Notes: generated by a model not told the origin, from the letters alone. A DNA stretch of 64,000 bases from Anoplolepis gracilipes (GCF_047496725.1 NC_132971.1:2306501-2370500), one strand, 5' to 3'; numbered from the stretch's first letter, positions 12,847 to 25,172 are shown. Translations and numbers: made by a program.

Positions 12847-13262
12847 TTATAAACTCGTCTTGTCCACTTTCAAAGAATGATTACTTTCTTTGTCATTACA
12901 CACTAATCGCTGATGCCGGCGCAAGGTGTCCAGCCTTCTATACGTCTTGCCACACTGATTACAATAATATTCCTGCAGTTGAAGTCTCTCCAATGTTTCC
13001 TGCCGATCTCGGAAGGACGCCAGAAACTCGTCGCATTTTTGCTGATGACGTTTCAAACTATCGACCCTTGTGTACGCTCTACCACAGCCGTCGCACCGAA
13101 ACTGCTGGCAAGACTTGACGTTCTTCTGGACTACATTGGCTTCCACGCTGTTGAGAATTGGCGAGTCACAGAGCAAGTAGTTCAATTGGCCGTGGAAAGG
13201 CACCTCGCAGACTTCTGGTTCCTCGTCGTTGCTCTTGTCCGCGCCACAATGAACATCCTCAT
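12847..13262 (-). CDS. lola: lola variable 3' exon v19 (two C2HC fingers with a long linker)
   Basis: The acceptor GTCTTTGCAG (AG at 13264-13263) opens 137 residues, the longest exon product here. After an acidic start (ADKSNDEEPEVCEV) come finger 1, C56-x2-C59-x12-H72-x3-C76, and a second module, C100-x2-C103-x12-H116-x4-C121. The second module (CGKTYRRLDTLRRHQRLVC) looks like a finger 1 of the other exons, not a finger 2. The modules are separated by 23 residues rich in Arg, Glu and Gln, against about 7 elsewhere. This could be a duplicated finger 1 or a diverged exon that lost the standard finger 2. Both modules keep all ligands, so it is probably functional. Confidence 0.9.
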
Positions 13263-14496
13263 CTGCAAAGACATGTTAGTCCGTTAAAAGATAAGAATAT
13301 AAGGCAAGACGTGCAAGACAACTGGCAAGCGAGCAGCATACAGCCAGAAGCATGCATTATCTCGTGAATTACCTTCTGAATTCAGTTTTGTAGTCTAATC
13401 ATAGAGGATATGAGATTGCAGAAAGATTAAAGTTCTCTCGAAAATTTTAATTGTTAATCATAAAAGTATTTTTTCGAAGATTTTTTTTATCAAAAAGTTA
13501 CAAGAAGGATAATAAGAGATTAGATTGTGACGTATTTGTTTGTATAACTTTGAATAAAAAATGATTAGGGTCTAAAAATTCAGCAAAGACTCTAGCTTCT
13601 CAAAATTTGCAGGTATTTATTAATTGAAAAAATAATAACGATGCGTGAACATATGTTTTCTTATATTGATATACACACATTGCAAACTACAAAATCTTAA
13701 ATATACATGTATATGTTTGGTATTAAACATATGCAATATAGAAACTCCATATTTGCGGAGATTACAAAACTATTTGTTTAGGATCGATTCTGCAAAATTG
13801 TCGTGGATATAAAAACTACAATTATTGAAAAGGAAAAATATAATAGAAAATACTAAAAAAATTAATAAAATAAAGAGATGAATGGAAAAAAGAAAATACT
13901 GTTTCTATTATAATTTTTTATATTTTACTATTTAGTTTAGTTTATTTGAAAATAAAAATTAAAGTTAATTTTCTTAGAAATATTTAAAACAAAAAACATG
14001 AACTATAGTTTTTTATTATATATATTTTATATTATTTTTATTAGTCTGCAAATAAAACAATTTTTAATATGCAAAAATGCTGCAGTGTACAGATACCAAT
14101 ATTGCACGAATATATGAAATCTATAAAGAAGGAATACACGAATATGGAGTTTCTACAAAAGTTAAGCTAACAATACAAATTAGCAGATATCATCATAATC
14201 TTAATTTCTCATTTTATTATGTTGTAAAAATCAAATAAAAACGTACTTTTCCCAATCCCATAAAAGAGCGCAAAAGATATTTTAATAAGATCCTACAAAA
14301 ATAAAATCTTCTTTTATTCTTTTTAAAAATTTTTATAAAAGATTGATTATAGCATACTAGAGTTTCTATTTATTATTTAAGTAATATTCTCACGCTATTA
14401 TCTGAAAGTATTCCCTAATTACGGATTTTTACGATATTTTTTAAATAGAAAAATTTGAAGAAGTCTAAATATAGATCAATTCTAAAGTAATCGAAT
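13263..14496 (-). other. Intron between v19 and v18
   Basis: AT-rich sequence without recognisable exon or repeat structure. Confidence 0.6.
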
Positions 14497-14864
14497 TTAT
14501 TCCGGTTCTTCCTTTTTGACTAATGATGCATGAGCACTCTTTATGTGATTGTGTAAAGATAAAGGCTTTTCAAACTTCATGTCACAAATAGGACAGCATC
14601 TAGGCTTGGTTTTCGCTTTACAGTATAACTTCTCGTGTCTTCTAAGGCTATCGAGTCTTGAGAAATTCTTTCCGCATTCTTCGCAGACAAGCGTGGTAAT
14701 CTTTAATTGTTTCTTTCGAGGATGTTCCAAATGTTCCATGCTCTCCGAAGACAATTCGTTGTAATCGGTGGTCACAAATTCGAAGCAGCTCTGTGACATT
14801 TCATTCTCGTCAAACTCTTGATTTAAGAACGGCTCGGTTAACCAATCGCATAGTTCCGTGTCAT
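14497..14864 (-). CDS. lola: lola variable 3' exon v18 (zinc-finger pair, acidic N-terminal part)
   Basis: The acceptor TTTTTTTTATAG (AG at 14866-14865) opens 121 residues. The first 48 are strongly acidic (DTELCDWLTEPFL, then EFDENEM) and could be an activation-type region. Finger 1 is C60-x2-C63-x12-H76-x4-C81 (CGKNFSRLDSLRRH) and finger 2 is C90-x2-C93-x12-H106-x4-H111. The linker lacks the usual ECG-x-x-P motif (YCKAKTKPRC). The C-terminus SLVKKEEPE contains V-K-K-E, matching the sumoylation consensus; that this is used is inference. Upstream residues in the same frame as far as 14949 are intronic. Confidence 0.92.
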
Positions 14865-15650
14865 CTATAAAAAAAAATAAAGAACGCTCGTTAGATTTAC
14901 ATCTTAACCATCTAAGATTCGTGAAGCTTAGGGATAGAAAAAAATGCAAAGAAAAAATCCTATAAGCGCATGCATTCGAAGAAAATGATTATATGTGAAT
15001 ACGCTATTATTGACAAATAAAAGATATGATATTTTTTGATAGGAAAAATATGATAATTTTGAAGGAAAATCAGCAATAGACACATTAAATTTATAAGTGG
15101 AGGATTGAAAAATATAATAAACGTAATTTAATAGATGTTCAATATATATATTATATTAATATATTATATATTAAAATATATATATATATATATTGAACAG
15201 AACAACCCTACAATTAAAAATTATTTTATTGATAGTTTCAAAAAAAGGAAAAAACTAAATAAATATCTGTTTTTTTACAGATTTTTTTTTATATTTATTG
15301 TCTCAGTAGTTTTTCTAGGAGAGAAAGAGAGAGTGTAAATAACAATATAATAAAATGGAAAAAGGGCTTAAAAAAAAGAAAAATTTACAATTGAATGTGA
15401 TAGATAACTTTGTCGTTGTCATATCCTTTTCTTTAAAATACTTAAAATTTTCCACACATATTATATGTAGATTGCTTTATTTCGACATAGCGCAAGCAAC
15501 AACAAGAGTGATACACGTCATAAGAGATACATTTTATTACTATCATTTATTATAGTTTCATAGATATAATCGCAAAAAATACAACAAATTATAGAATAGA
15601 TTATTTTAAAATTATTCAACGAAAAAATGTCCATTGCGAGAAAAAATGTA
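14865..15650 (-). other. Intron between v18 and v17
   Basis: No exon. An AT-only imperfect hairpin lies at 15136-15197 (TTCAATATATA ... TATATATTGAA). Plus-strand open frames at 15135-15555 are low-complexity and not credible genes. Confidence 0.55.
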
Positions 15651-15925
15651 TTATTCTAGATTATGCTTCAAGTTCATATGCTTAGTCAATTCGTATCGAC
15701 GGTAGAACATTTTCTTGCAAATTTCGCAATGCCACTTAGGCAGCTTGCCGCATTCCAGCCTCTGATGTCTTCGTAAATTATCCATCCATTTGTATCCCTT
15801 GCCGCACTCGCCGCACATGAAACGTTGTTCCTCCGGTGCCGCCGCTTTGCCGCGACTTAAGATATATCGGGCTATACTGGTGCTCAGCTTGAATTCGTTA
15901 AGGTCGTCGTCCATGAGGGCACCGT
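15651..15925 (-). CDS. lola: lola variable 3' exon v17 (zinc-finger pair)
   Basis: The acceptor TATTCCAG (AG at 15927-15926) opens 90 residues. A short acidic start (LMDDDLNEF) leads to finger 1, C37-x2-C40-x12-H53-x4-C58 (CGKGYKWMDNLRRHQRLEC), then linker GKLPKWH, then finger 2, C66-x2-C69-x12-H82-x4-H87 (MFYRRYELTKHMNLKH). All ligands are intact. The protein ends four residues after the last His, with almost no tail. Confidence 0.93.
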
Positions 15926-17062
15926 CTGGAATACGGAAAAGATTTTGTTATTTTCGCGAAACTGATAACGATAATATAATTACACAAATATTGATCAATA
16001 TATCAATATATCATATATTGATCTGTACACATGTTAATCATTATACTAATAATAAAACACAATAAGAACACAATTTAATATTAATAATAATTTTTAAAAA
16101 ATACATTCGTTAAATGTTAATGTCATATAATAGATATGTTCTAATCGTGTTTTACTTCTTTCAGTATAGAAACTGACTATTAAATCATATATCTTTATAA
16201 TATCTGAATTTTAATTACATTTCTGTTAATAACTATTGAATATTATTTGAATACAAACAAAATTAAAACTCTTTATATAATTTTCACATTTTTTACATTA
16301 TTATATCTAATTTTTGATTAAATGAAATTAACATATTCTCTTCATTGCTAGATTTAAGGATAATATTATGCTGAAGGAAAATGTTGTATAGCAAAGAAAC
16401 TACACTGTGTTTATATGTATAGTTACGCAGACATTTTGAAATGTAATTGTAGTTTTTTTTTATTGGAATTTTTTATTAGAAAATTATAAATTAACTTTGG
16501 GTAAAATACAATTGTTGATTTCTACAAAGTTCATGTTTGGAATCAGTGGCAAATCCTTAATAATACAAATCTTATATATTAATTCACTTTATCGGCGTGT
16601 TTTATTTATCGTACATTACTACAAATAAAGCGTTAGAAACGATTAATCATTAATATACAGTAATCTATCTTTTGTGTTGAGTATTGAGAGAAAGGCATTT
16701 TCTTTGCTATAAACTGTTTGCGTTAAAATTAATCATCAATTTAACTACATTTATCTTCTTATTACAATATACAATTTCAATTAGAAAAAGACTTATTAAA
16801 GACATAATCATATTTCTAAAAAAAATTACATTTACAATTTTAATGTATTATTGCTTATAATATATTAATACTTTTTACAGATTTAAAATCTAACATTACT
16901 TTATTAGCTAAAAATATTTTAAAAATCAGTTGCTTATAACACAATGTATTCGTATTAAAAAATTAATGGTGCTAAGAATTACCCTTTTATTTTAATTAAT
17001 ATTATTATGTAATTAAAGACAAATATAGTTTACAAGAAATAGTAAATTAATTCAATGCGCAT

Positions 17063-17120
<58 letters not shown>
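15926..17120 (-). other. Intron between v17 and v16, right of v17
   Basis: Nothing beyond AT-rich DNA until a pure (TA)n tract at 17067-17120. Confidence 0.55.
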
Positions 17121-17125
<5 letters not shown>

Positions 17126-17349
17126 CAGATAGAAACTAATCTTCGTCATCATTGATATGCGGTAACAAGGAGCTGATGATTAAATAAATAATTAAAATAA
17201 GTTTTAATGCGAGTTTTGCTCAAAGAAATTCTACAGACAAGATAGGCTTAAGGAACATTTGGTGCATCATGTTAATCTGGCTGTCAATTAAAAATCTTTC
17301 TCTTACGAAATCATGAACTGGAAAAAAACGAAGTCGCAATCGAAATCGA

Positions 17350-17386
<37 letters not shown>

Positions 17387-17817
17387 CATATAATATACAT
17401 ATAATGATGATTAAATTGATTTCAACGCTTTCAAACACTTATAGCAAAGAAAATGCCTAAAATATCTTTCTCTCAATATTCAATATCTGCAATACAAAAT
17501 ACAGATTATGTGTATTAATGATTAATTGTTTTCAACGCTTAATTAATCAAATTAAATCTACAGCTTTCAATTATGGAAAGAAATGTAAATTGTAAGAATG
17601 CGTGCCGAGAGATAATAATAAACATCTTTATATTACTTATGTATCAAAAAGAAACGTATTGCTTTAAGAAAAATGTATATATAAATTCGTATTGCGCGTA
17701 CATAAAGCGTTAAGTGCTTTTCGATTTCGATTGCGACTTATTTTAATTATTTATTTAATCATCAGCTCCTTGTTACCGCATATCAATGATGACGAAGTAA
17801 AGTTTCTATCTGTATGT
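17121..17817. repeat. Inverted repeat carrying an opposite-strand zinc-finger remnant
   Basis: The left arm (17121-17202 plus 17335-17350) and right arm (17719-17817) are near-perfect reverse complements, sharing for example AGGAGCTGATGATTAAATAA. The left arm is interrupted by 132 bp (17203-17334) absent from the right arm; the four bases AAGT stand at both edges. The 132 bp contain a C2H2 finger on the plus strand. The loop contains (TA)n at 17352-17382. Either the right arm lost this piece between AAGT repeats, or it inserted into the left arm. Confidence 0.75.
17208..17291 (+). pseudogene. Orphan lola-like second zinc finger on the opposite strand
   Basis: The frame reads CEFCSKKFYRQDRLKEH then LVHHVNLAVN and a stop: C1-x2-C4-x12-H17-x3-H21, a complete finger 2 in the style of the array. 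It lies on the plus strand, unlike every intact exon. Immediately upstream the frame reads KF-stop-C, as if the residue before the first Cys had mutated to TAA, and no finger 1 or usable acceptor is seen. I read it as a remnant of an exon inverted by the surrounding palindrome. A functional antisense exon, as known in mod(mdg4), is possible but unsupported. Confidence 0.65.
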
Positions 17818-19959
17818 ATATTCATTTCCACATAAATTACACATAAAGATCTGATTCTGACCAGTTTGTTCGGATCTACCGTTTTTTATGAATATTTTTA
17901 TTCACGTTCGACAAAAATGATGTGAGTTAGTTGGATCTTCTCGCTTTTAAAAAGTCATCGGTTGACATATTTGTAAAAAGTTAGAGGAAATCATACTCCG
18001 TAATCATGTTCCATACGTTGCTTATTTTGAATCCTGTTGACATAAAATAAATGTGAGTGAAAATGACTTTAAATTGTTTCATGAAATTACTGACCACAAA
18101 CATAGTGATTCCGATTTAAAAAAAGCACGAAAGACTTGAATTTAGATAAAAATAGTTTTTTTTTGCTAAATTACTATTTAGCACGGTCTTACCGTGCTAT
18201 TTAGTAAATAATTTTTAGGCTATTAGGATTTAATGGTGAAGGAAATAGGATATATTATAAAAAAAGATTTCGAAATGAGGCAATATAGCAAGAAAGCAAT
18301 TATAGCAAGAAAGATTTCGAATTACATATAAAAAAAAGATTAAAACAATGTTCTGTATGAAAAATGCTTATTAAATTGATCGAGCTTCAAATATGTTAAG
18401 GAAGTACTACTTGATAACATAACTGAAGTAATTATAAAAATTATACGCAAAATATTTATCAATAAAAATTGCGTATAAAAAATTTTTTTAAAAACATAAT
18501 TTCTAATAAACGCTGACAATATATATCGTCTATACATTTTGATAATAAAGATTATTATTACGTGTCAAAAATTAAGAGACAAAGAGAGAGACAAAGAATA
18601 TATTTACTATTATATAAATGGTGTATAATTTATTATTATAATTTTAGTAACAAAAATAAATTTATTTCTAATTTTGTTATAGTTATAAATCCTTTAATGT
18701 GTCATCTAATGAAAAAAATGATATATGGTGTTGCTTTCCTTCATTAAAAAAAAAAAAAAAAAAAAAAAAACACGAAAACAAGATTAAATATACATAAAAT
18801 AAAATTGAAAAGAGATAATTAAATGTGCACTCTTTATAATCAGAATAAAACTTGATAAAAAAACCGAAACAAAGCTTGATCAGGATAAATAATATACAAA
18901 TACTAGAACATAAATTAAAACACAAAGATGTGCAATAATCATGCAAGTTAAAAGATGTGAAATTAATATAGACAGTGTGAAATAACATTTACAGTCTTCT
19001 CATTCGCTGCTTACAATGCTTTTATTTTCAATAAACATTGTTTGCGTGTGATATTTCATTATTAGATTTTTTTTAGTAATATTTCGGTACAAAATATTGT
19101 ACATTCGTGAATCGCCGTATAAGAAGAATGTCATGACGCAAAGATAAAATTTAACGAGCATGTATTTAAACAGTTTTATATTTTAAATATGCATAATGCA
19201 TAAGAGTATATTACGCGCATTTAATGCATTGCAAACATTATGTAATAATTCTATTACATAGTAAAAAATAAGAAGTATACATATTTATATCATTTATCAT
19301 CGAAATATCATTTATCATATATGAAACCATGGACAGTACCCGTCTGTGTCAAAATAACGATATCTAATTTGGCTTATAAATAACAGTTGTTATATTTTAC
19401 ATTTGACTACATTTTTGTGACTAAATTGCACAAATAATAAGAGATTAAATATAGCCTAAATGCATCGCATTTATCATAAATATATGTCAATCGCAAAATT
19501 ATACGTATGTAACGGATTTTTCTTATAAAAAGGAAACAAACAACTTTATCCATCTTTTAAGAGAATATACACATTCGCACATTCGTTCTTGACGTTAATA
19601 AAAACGTACGATAAATTCTTATATGGTTTAAACATACCTTCGCGTGCAGAAAAATGAAAATGTGAAAATTTAGAGAGCTGCTTTTTGCATTTTTGCTTTG
19701 GTCGACATTTATAATGTAAACTCATTAATCTCCTGACAATATTATTTTCAAATCTTCTAAATTAAAATGTATACATAACAATTGAAAACAAATCAATGAT
19801 AAAAATCTCAGAATGTTCATCTTATGCTATGTGTTATTTTGCATACAGCTTTAGTTTTACAAATATTTAAAAGAACGATTGCATAAATTTCGATAATGAA
19901 TTGTAATCAGCGTTACTTATTATCGATCGTTCTCATTTTTTCACTGATTAGCGCTGTCT
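17818..19959 (-). other. Intron between the palindrome and v16
   Basis: No exon. It contains a hairpin-forming inverted repeat at 18171-18207 and a run of about 24 A at 18747-18770, which may be the tail of a retroposed sequence, though no body is recognised. Confidence 0.5.
18171..18207. repeat. Short hairpin-forming inverted repeat
   Basis: Arms of 17 bp (18171-18187 and 18191-18207) flank a 3-base loop with two mismatches; the centre reads AGCACGGT CTT ACCGTGCT. It is CG-containing in an AT-rich stretch, so unlikely to be background TA palindrome. Confidence 0.7.
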
Positions 19960-20276
19960 TTAATCAAAGTCTTTCTTTTGCCCCGTCTGGGTCATTCTTC
20001 TTTCGCAGCCGACGACATGCGCGTTCAGGACGAATCTGTGCTTGAATCTGCGGCCGCAGATAGGGCATACCTCGCAGGGCACGACGCCACATTCGAGCCG
20101 CTTGTGTCGGCTTAAGGATGTCGTGGCTTTATATGTTTTCCCGCATCTGTTGCACTCGTATTTGGTGTCGTTCGTGCTCTTCTTCCGAGAAGTCCTGAGT
20201 GTCTTGTATGTCGACTCATCGAATCGTTGTTGACCCCAGGAGTTGTCATGCGATAGCAGCATCGAAGCCAGCAGAC
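19960..20276 (-). CDS. lola: lola variable 3' exon v16 (two C2HC-type fingers)
   Basis: The acceptor CTCGTTTCAG (AG at 20278-20277) opens 104 residues. A 40-residue polar region rich in Ser and Thr precedes finger 1, C41-x2-C44-x12-H57-x4-C62 (CGKTYKATTSLSRHKRLEC). Finger 2 is C70-x2-C73-x12-H86-x3-C90 (FKHRFVLNAHVVGC), so its last ligand is Cys. It shares this feature with the neighbouring exon at 22383, where the ending is HHLVSC, suggesting the two are related. The tail is basic then acidic (ERRMTQTGQKKDFD). Confidence 0.93.
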
Positions 20277-22382
20277 CTGAAACGAGAAAACAGCGTGTGG
20301 TTAGACGATGTACTTCGTGATTTTTCTGGCGCTAGGTTGTCGTCGCAATACTTTCCAAAGAGATTAGGAATTGAACTAAATGATTCTCCGGTTAAAAACA
20401 TGTAGATGGAAGGCATAGGCTGAAATTATAACTTGGATCATTTTATCTTTAACAAACTTCCAAAGAAGTTATTAAAGATACAAAGGATGATTATGTTATT
20501 AACTTTTCTGTAGTTTGATTAAGAATTATTTGAAAAATCACGATTAAACATATTAATAACATTCAATTAGAAAAATTTCGTTTTATTATTGGAAAAATAT
20601 ATATTTAATTTTATATTGCTAAAAAGTATCACATAAAAAATTGTTAGAAATATTTATATGTAATCATCCCGTAAAATATCATATAAAATATAAGACAAAA
20701 TAAATGTCAAGAATTAAAAATTATTCATTATTAATTGTGAATATATTTTATGAAATTAATACATCGAAGATTTTCTTTTATCAATTCGTCTATTATTACC
20801 AGTGTTTGACAAGCATTGCAGTGTTTAAGTTCGTGCAGTTAAGATTTTCGTTTTGATCGGAAAATGAAACAAGTTTTGATTGAAGATTACTCACAGCAAA
20901 AATTTAATTTCCACAAGCTGTAAAGAAATGTTGCTAAAATTGCGATAATGCAAAAAAGACAGTAATTTATGAAAAAAGAATATGAAAAAGAAAATAAGAT
21001 AAAAGAATAAAAGAGCAAGGCAAGCTGTAAATTTTTGTGCAAAGTAAAAATCGTAATTTTTAGTTATTACAGTTTTTAAATATAATTTTGACAAATATAT
21101 ATATAGATGTTAAAAAAGAGTAGGAAAAATCATTTGAATAAATATGACGTAGGGTGTTTTTATTGTAATATTATTGATCTCTTTGGGCAATTTATTAATA
21201 AAAATGTACATTTAGTTTGATACTTTAATTCGGAATTTTTTTTTACTTTTTTACGAAAATGTCAGCCGTATTTTTCGCTAGTTTACCACATCTTTTAAAA
21301 ATAATATCAGTCTGTCACTTATAGGTTTACATAACATATTATGTACAATTGAGTTACAAATACATTCTCTCCTTCTTATATCTAATAACTCTGTATTTTT
21401 TAAAATAATTTTCTGAGTTATTAATTTCTTATTAATTAAACTTAACAGATAAAATCTGTTATAAGCAATTAACGTTTGACCAGTGTTGAATCTGTTGAAA
21501 CAATAAAACCCAAATAATCTAAAGAAATATATAACATTTTCATAGTATATGTATAAACATCAACGTATCTATATTATTTTTTACAAATAAAGGAGCTACT
21601 TGTTTTAAAAATCTATTCTTCCGGAAAAACAAGATACACGAAAATATACATTATGAAAAATATATTACGTTATAATATAATAATTGTATAACACCTATTC
21701 AAAGTTGTGTTCTATAATTAATGTAATACTTCAATATGTAGCAAAAAGAAATATTTAAACAATTATGTGCTTAAGATTCTTTTCTAGAAACGAGACACAT
21801 ATTAAAGTTTGCAAAAGCGCGCACACGTAAAATTATTTTATTATATTAATTTAATACCGCAAAGCAAGACAGCATAGTATACTTTATACATAACTATTTA
21901 TATATATGTACATTTATATATAAATATTTATATATAAATACCGAAAAAAAGTCTTTATGTAACGCCATTTCGAGAGGATTCAAATTGTAGCAAAATATAT
22001 TTATTTATATAATTAATTATTCTTGTTTCAAGCATGTGACTTAATAAGTAATAGTACGTTCTTATTATTAGAATTAATTTAAAGTCTGTTAGACCTAAAG
22101 ATCTTAAGAATGATACCTTAACATTGTTTTGATGTATAAGTTAAATTTGCACTAAAATTGACTATCATTAACTCTGAGTATAACTCAATTTTTGTAAGAA
22201 TCACATCAGAATAATGACATACAAAAAATAGATATTGACTCAGAGTTATAATTAACACAACTTTCTACGCTCTTGTTTGAACATTTTTATTTTTCTTATA
22301 GCTTTCGAAATGAAAAAGCATTTACTCTTCGTGAATCGCAACATTTGTCGTCTCGACAGTTGATATTTGTCTCGATATTTGT
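20277..22382 (-). other. Intron between v16 and v15
   Basis: AT-rich sequence with no exon recognised; a minus-strand open frame at 20891-21094 is low-complexity. Confidence 0.55.
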
Positions 22383-22630
22383 CTAAAATATTTCTCTCAA
22401 CAATCTCTTTTTTCTGCACGAAACTAAGTGATGAGTTAGCATGAATCTATACGTGAACTTTTTTCTGCATATCTGGCATTCATGTTTGGGTTCGACGCCG
22501 CATTCCAATCTCTGATGTCTTCGCAGGGACGTTTCTAATTGGTAGCTCTTGCCGCATCTGGTGCATTTGAAGATTACCGGTTTTTTCGTGTATTTCAACT
22601 TCTCTATATTCTTCACGATCAGTCTCGGGA
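22383..22630 (-). CDS. lola: lola variable 3' exon v15 (two C2HC-type fingers)
   Basis: The acceptor TTACTTTTCAG (AG at 22632-22631) opens 81 residues. A Lys-rich start (VKNIEKLKYTKKP) leads to finger 1, C22-x2-C25-x12-H38-x4-C43, linker GVEPKHE, and finger 2, C51-x2-C54-x12-H67-x3-C71, with Cys as the last ligand, as in the exon at 19960. The tail is short and basic (RKKRLLREIF). The first in-frame initiation-like codon is GTG, confirming this is an internal splice product and not a separate small gene. Confidence 0.92.
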
Positions 22631-24046
22631 CTGAAAAGTAAAAGAGAAAAGCGTAGAAGATTAAGTCTCAATAACAGTGTAAAATACTCATGAGAACATT
22701 AGTGAATTTCTATAATTGATTGCGAGATATCAGAAAAGTAAGAAACTGACGCTTTCTAAACTATATTATAGAAGATTTATTTAATTGATTGTTTTCATAA
22801 ATATTGCTCGAGAAATAAATGACAAATCATATGTTTTAATTTATTCAAGCATAAATATATAATAATATAATATTAATAGACATTGTATGTAAATATAACT
22901 TGTTTGATTCGTACGAATATAATAGTCACAATTATTGTCTATTTAAAAGTCTTAGATGCAAATTTGTTAACAAATAGTTCCAAAATATTAATTTTAACAG
23001 ATTCAACTACATTAATATATACAATTATAAGTAATTAAGTCTGACTACGTCTTTCTCTTTCTAAATTATAATTATAATAACGGATAATATAGAGCAGAAG
23101 AATTTATAAAAACCACAATTAGATCTACAATTCCTAAATAATGCAATAGACTTTTATTTTTTTAATTACTTTTTAAGTAAAAATCTCCAGAAATTATATT
23201 GTTTTTTCATTCATTTGTATTACATATATATATAATTTAATAACAGAAAGAAACGCAAGCAAATAAATTCAATAATTTTTTTAATATGTTTTTAATATGT
23301 TTTATATTTTAAGTATGTTTATATAAATATATATATATTTATTTTAATAAAATAAAAAAATATCAGTTTATTTCCTTGTATAAAGAATTGTTTTTTCGGC
23401 AATAACATCTTGGATAGAAAAAAAACACGGAATTAAAAATATTTAAATATTAAATACTTTTTATTTTTGGATAATGTAATGATTATAGAAATCATTTTTA
23501 ATCAACAACTAATCATACTTGAATAACAATAATGTGATATATAAATAACTGTTATAATAATTATGTCATTATATTATATATTGTATTATATGTTGTTATA
23601 TTACAACATATGTTGTACTATGGCAAAAATATATTAAAGAAAGTGTAAAATGTTACTCGAATGAAAATAAACTTAAATTACTACATATGTGTGAAATGTA
23701 CACGTGTTTAATTAGTCATTAAAAGTGGTCAGGTCGAAAAAGAAATATCGTATAAATATGTGACAATTTATATTTGACGTAAGCATTTCTCATTTAAATA
23801 CACACACACACATACACTCATATACATATATTTATTGTAATATCAAATGTTTATAAGTGATATGCATCTTCGTTGTACCTGAAAAAAGAATATAATTGTC
23901 AGAAAAATTGTTGTAAATTATAAGGAATTTATCACTCTCTTTCTCTAGATTTTTGTTAGAAAATAATGTATATATGTGTTTTTTATGTTCTTCATATAAT
24001 AGAAAAAGTTTTCTATTTAATAAAAAATTTAACACAAAATTTTTAA
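22631..24046 (-). other. Intron between v15 and v14
   Basis: No exon. It includes an AT-rich near-palindrome around 23575-23625 (TGTTGTTATATTACAACATA) and a short (CA)n at 23800-23815. Confidence 0.55.
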
Positions 24047-24288
24047 TTAATAATTAGAAGTCTGATTTATTCCGTTATGTGAGACTTCACTCATGTGTCT
24101 TTGTAAATGATACTTCCGTTTGAAGGCCTTATTGCATATCGGACAGACGAAATTGCGTTCCTTTAGGCACTCTTTACGATGACGTTGTAGTTGAAAGATA
24201 TTTCTGCAATCTCTTCCGCAGTTTGGGCAAATCATCGAAGTCGTAAATTCGTAAAATTCGAAGTTCAATTTTCTGTGATACTCGTACC
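24047..24288 (-). CDS. lola: lola variable 3' exon v14 (zinc-finger pair)
   Basis: The acceptor TGTCACTTTCAG (AG at 24290-24289) opens 79 residues, beginning YEYHRKLNFEFYEF, rich in aromatic residues. Finger 1 is C20-x2-C23-x12-H36-x3-C40, reading CPNCGRDCRNIFQLQRH; it has an extra Cys and lacks the usual aromatic residue after GR. The linker LKERNF lacks the ECG motif. Finger 2 is C48-x2-C51-x12-H64-x5-H70 (FKRKYHLQRHMSEVSH). It is among the more diverged intact exons, but all ligands are present. The frame continues into the intron as far as 24475. Confidence 0.9.
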
Positions 24289-25172
24289 CTGAAAGTGACA
24301 GTGACTTCCGGTTAATAAGACTTTCGAACGAGAGATATTCATAAAAGCGATCGAAAAGAATCGAGATTTTGACACGATTAATAATCATTAATGAACATGT
24401 TATTGAGTTTGCATTTGTGAATATAAAGAAGATCTGTTTACATCTATTTTTACATTGCAAATTGAAAAATGACAATTTATGAATTTATATTCTCAGAATG
24501 TATTTTTTACAACATAATTTTCATAATTTTCTATCGTTAAAATCTTTTCTGTCCTACAATTATATATTTATATACAATATATAATGTATCATAGAAATTA
24601 GCAATAGGATATATGAACGAAAAAATGCTTACAAGATGTTTTTGAAATATTTTATTTACAATTGTTTAATGCCGTTCAAGCATACCTTTACTTTTTACAG
24701 TCTCATTTATTTATTAAACAGTCTTAAAAAGCAAACATAAATATTATCTCAACATTTATATTTTCGAAATAACTTCGATACTTTTTATATTCTGTATTTT
24801 AAGAATATAGAATATTTTGGTGGTATATTTATATTTGCAAAAGAATTTTTATCCCAGTTTAATGCAATGATGCAGGAAAATTAATAGGAAGATTAATGAA
24901 GAGAGATTAACTTGAGAACAATCGTAAAATCATTAAAAAAACTAAATAATATATTGCACATGTATTTGCTCCTCGAGTCCGCCTATTAATTTGTTAAAAA
25001 TTATTGTATTTTTCAAGGGAATAGTATGTGTTTAAAAAAAATATAAAGCCGAATAATGTTCTAAAATAAAATATAGCACAATTATTTTCGAATTAAGACG
25101 GCGAAAAAAAATTAAGAATTCCGGTCACTCGTATTAGTCGCTTCACGATTCATCGATCGATTCGTGGTTCGG
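24289..25172 (-). other. Intron between v14 and v13
   Basis: AT-rich, no exon or repeat recognised. Confidence 0.6.

Noticed and set aside
12913..13287. Plus-strand open frame of 124 codons
   Set aside because: It is the antisense of exon v19, has no finger or other motif, and overlaps a well-supported coding exon.
18747..18770. Poly-A run as the tail of a processed pseudogene
   Set aside because: No recognisable coding body or target duplication was found next to it.
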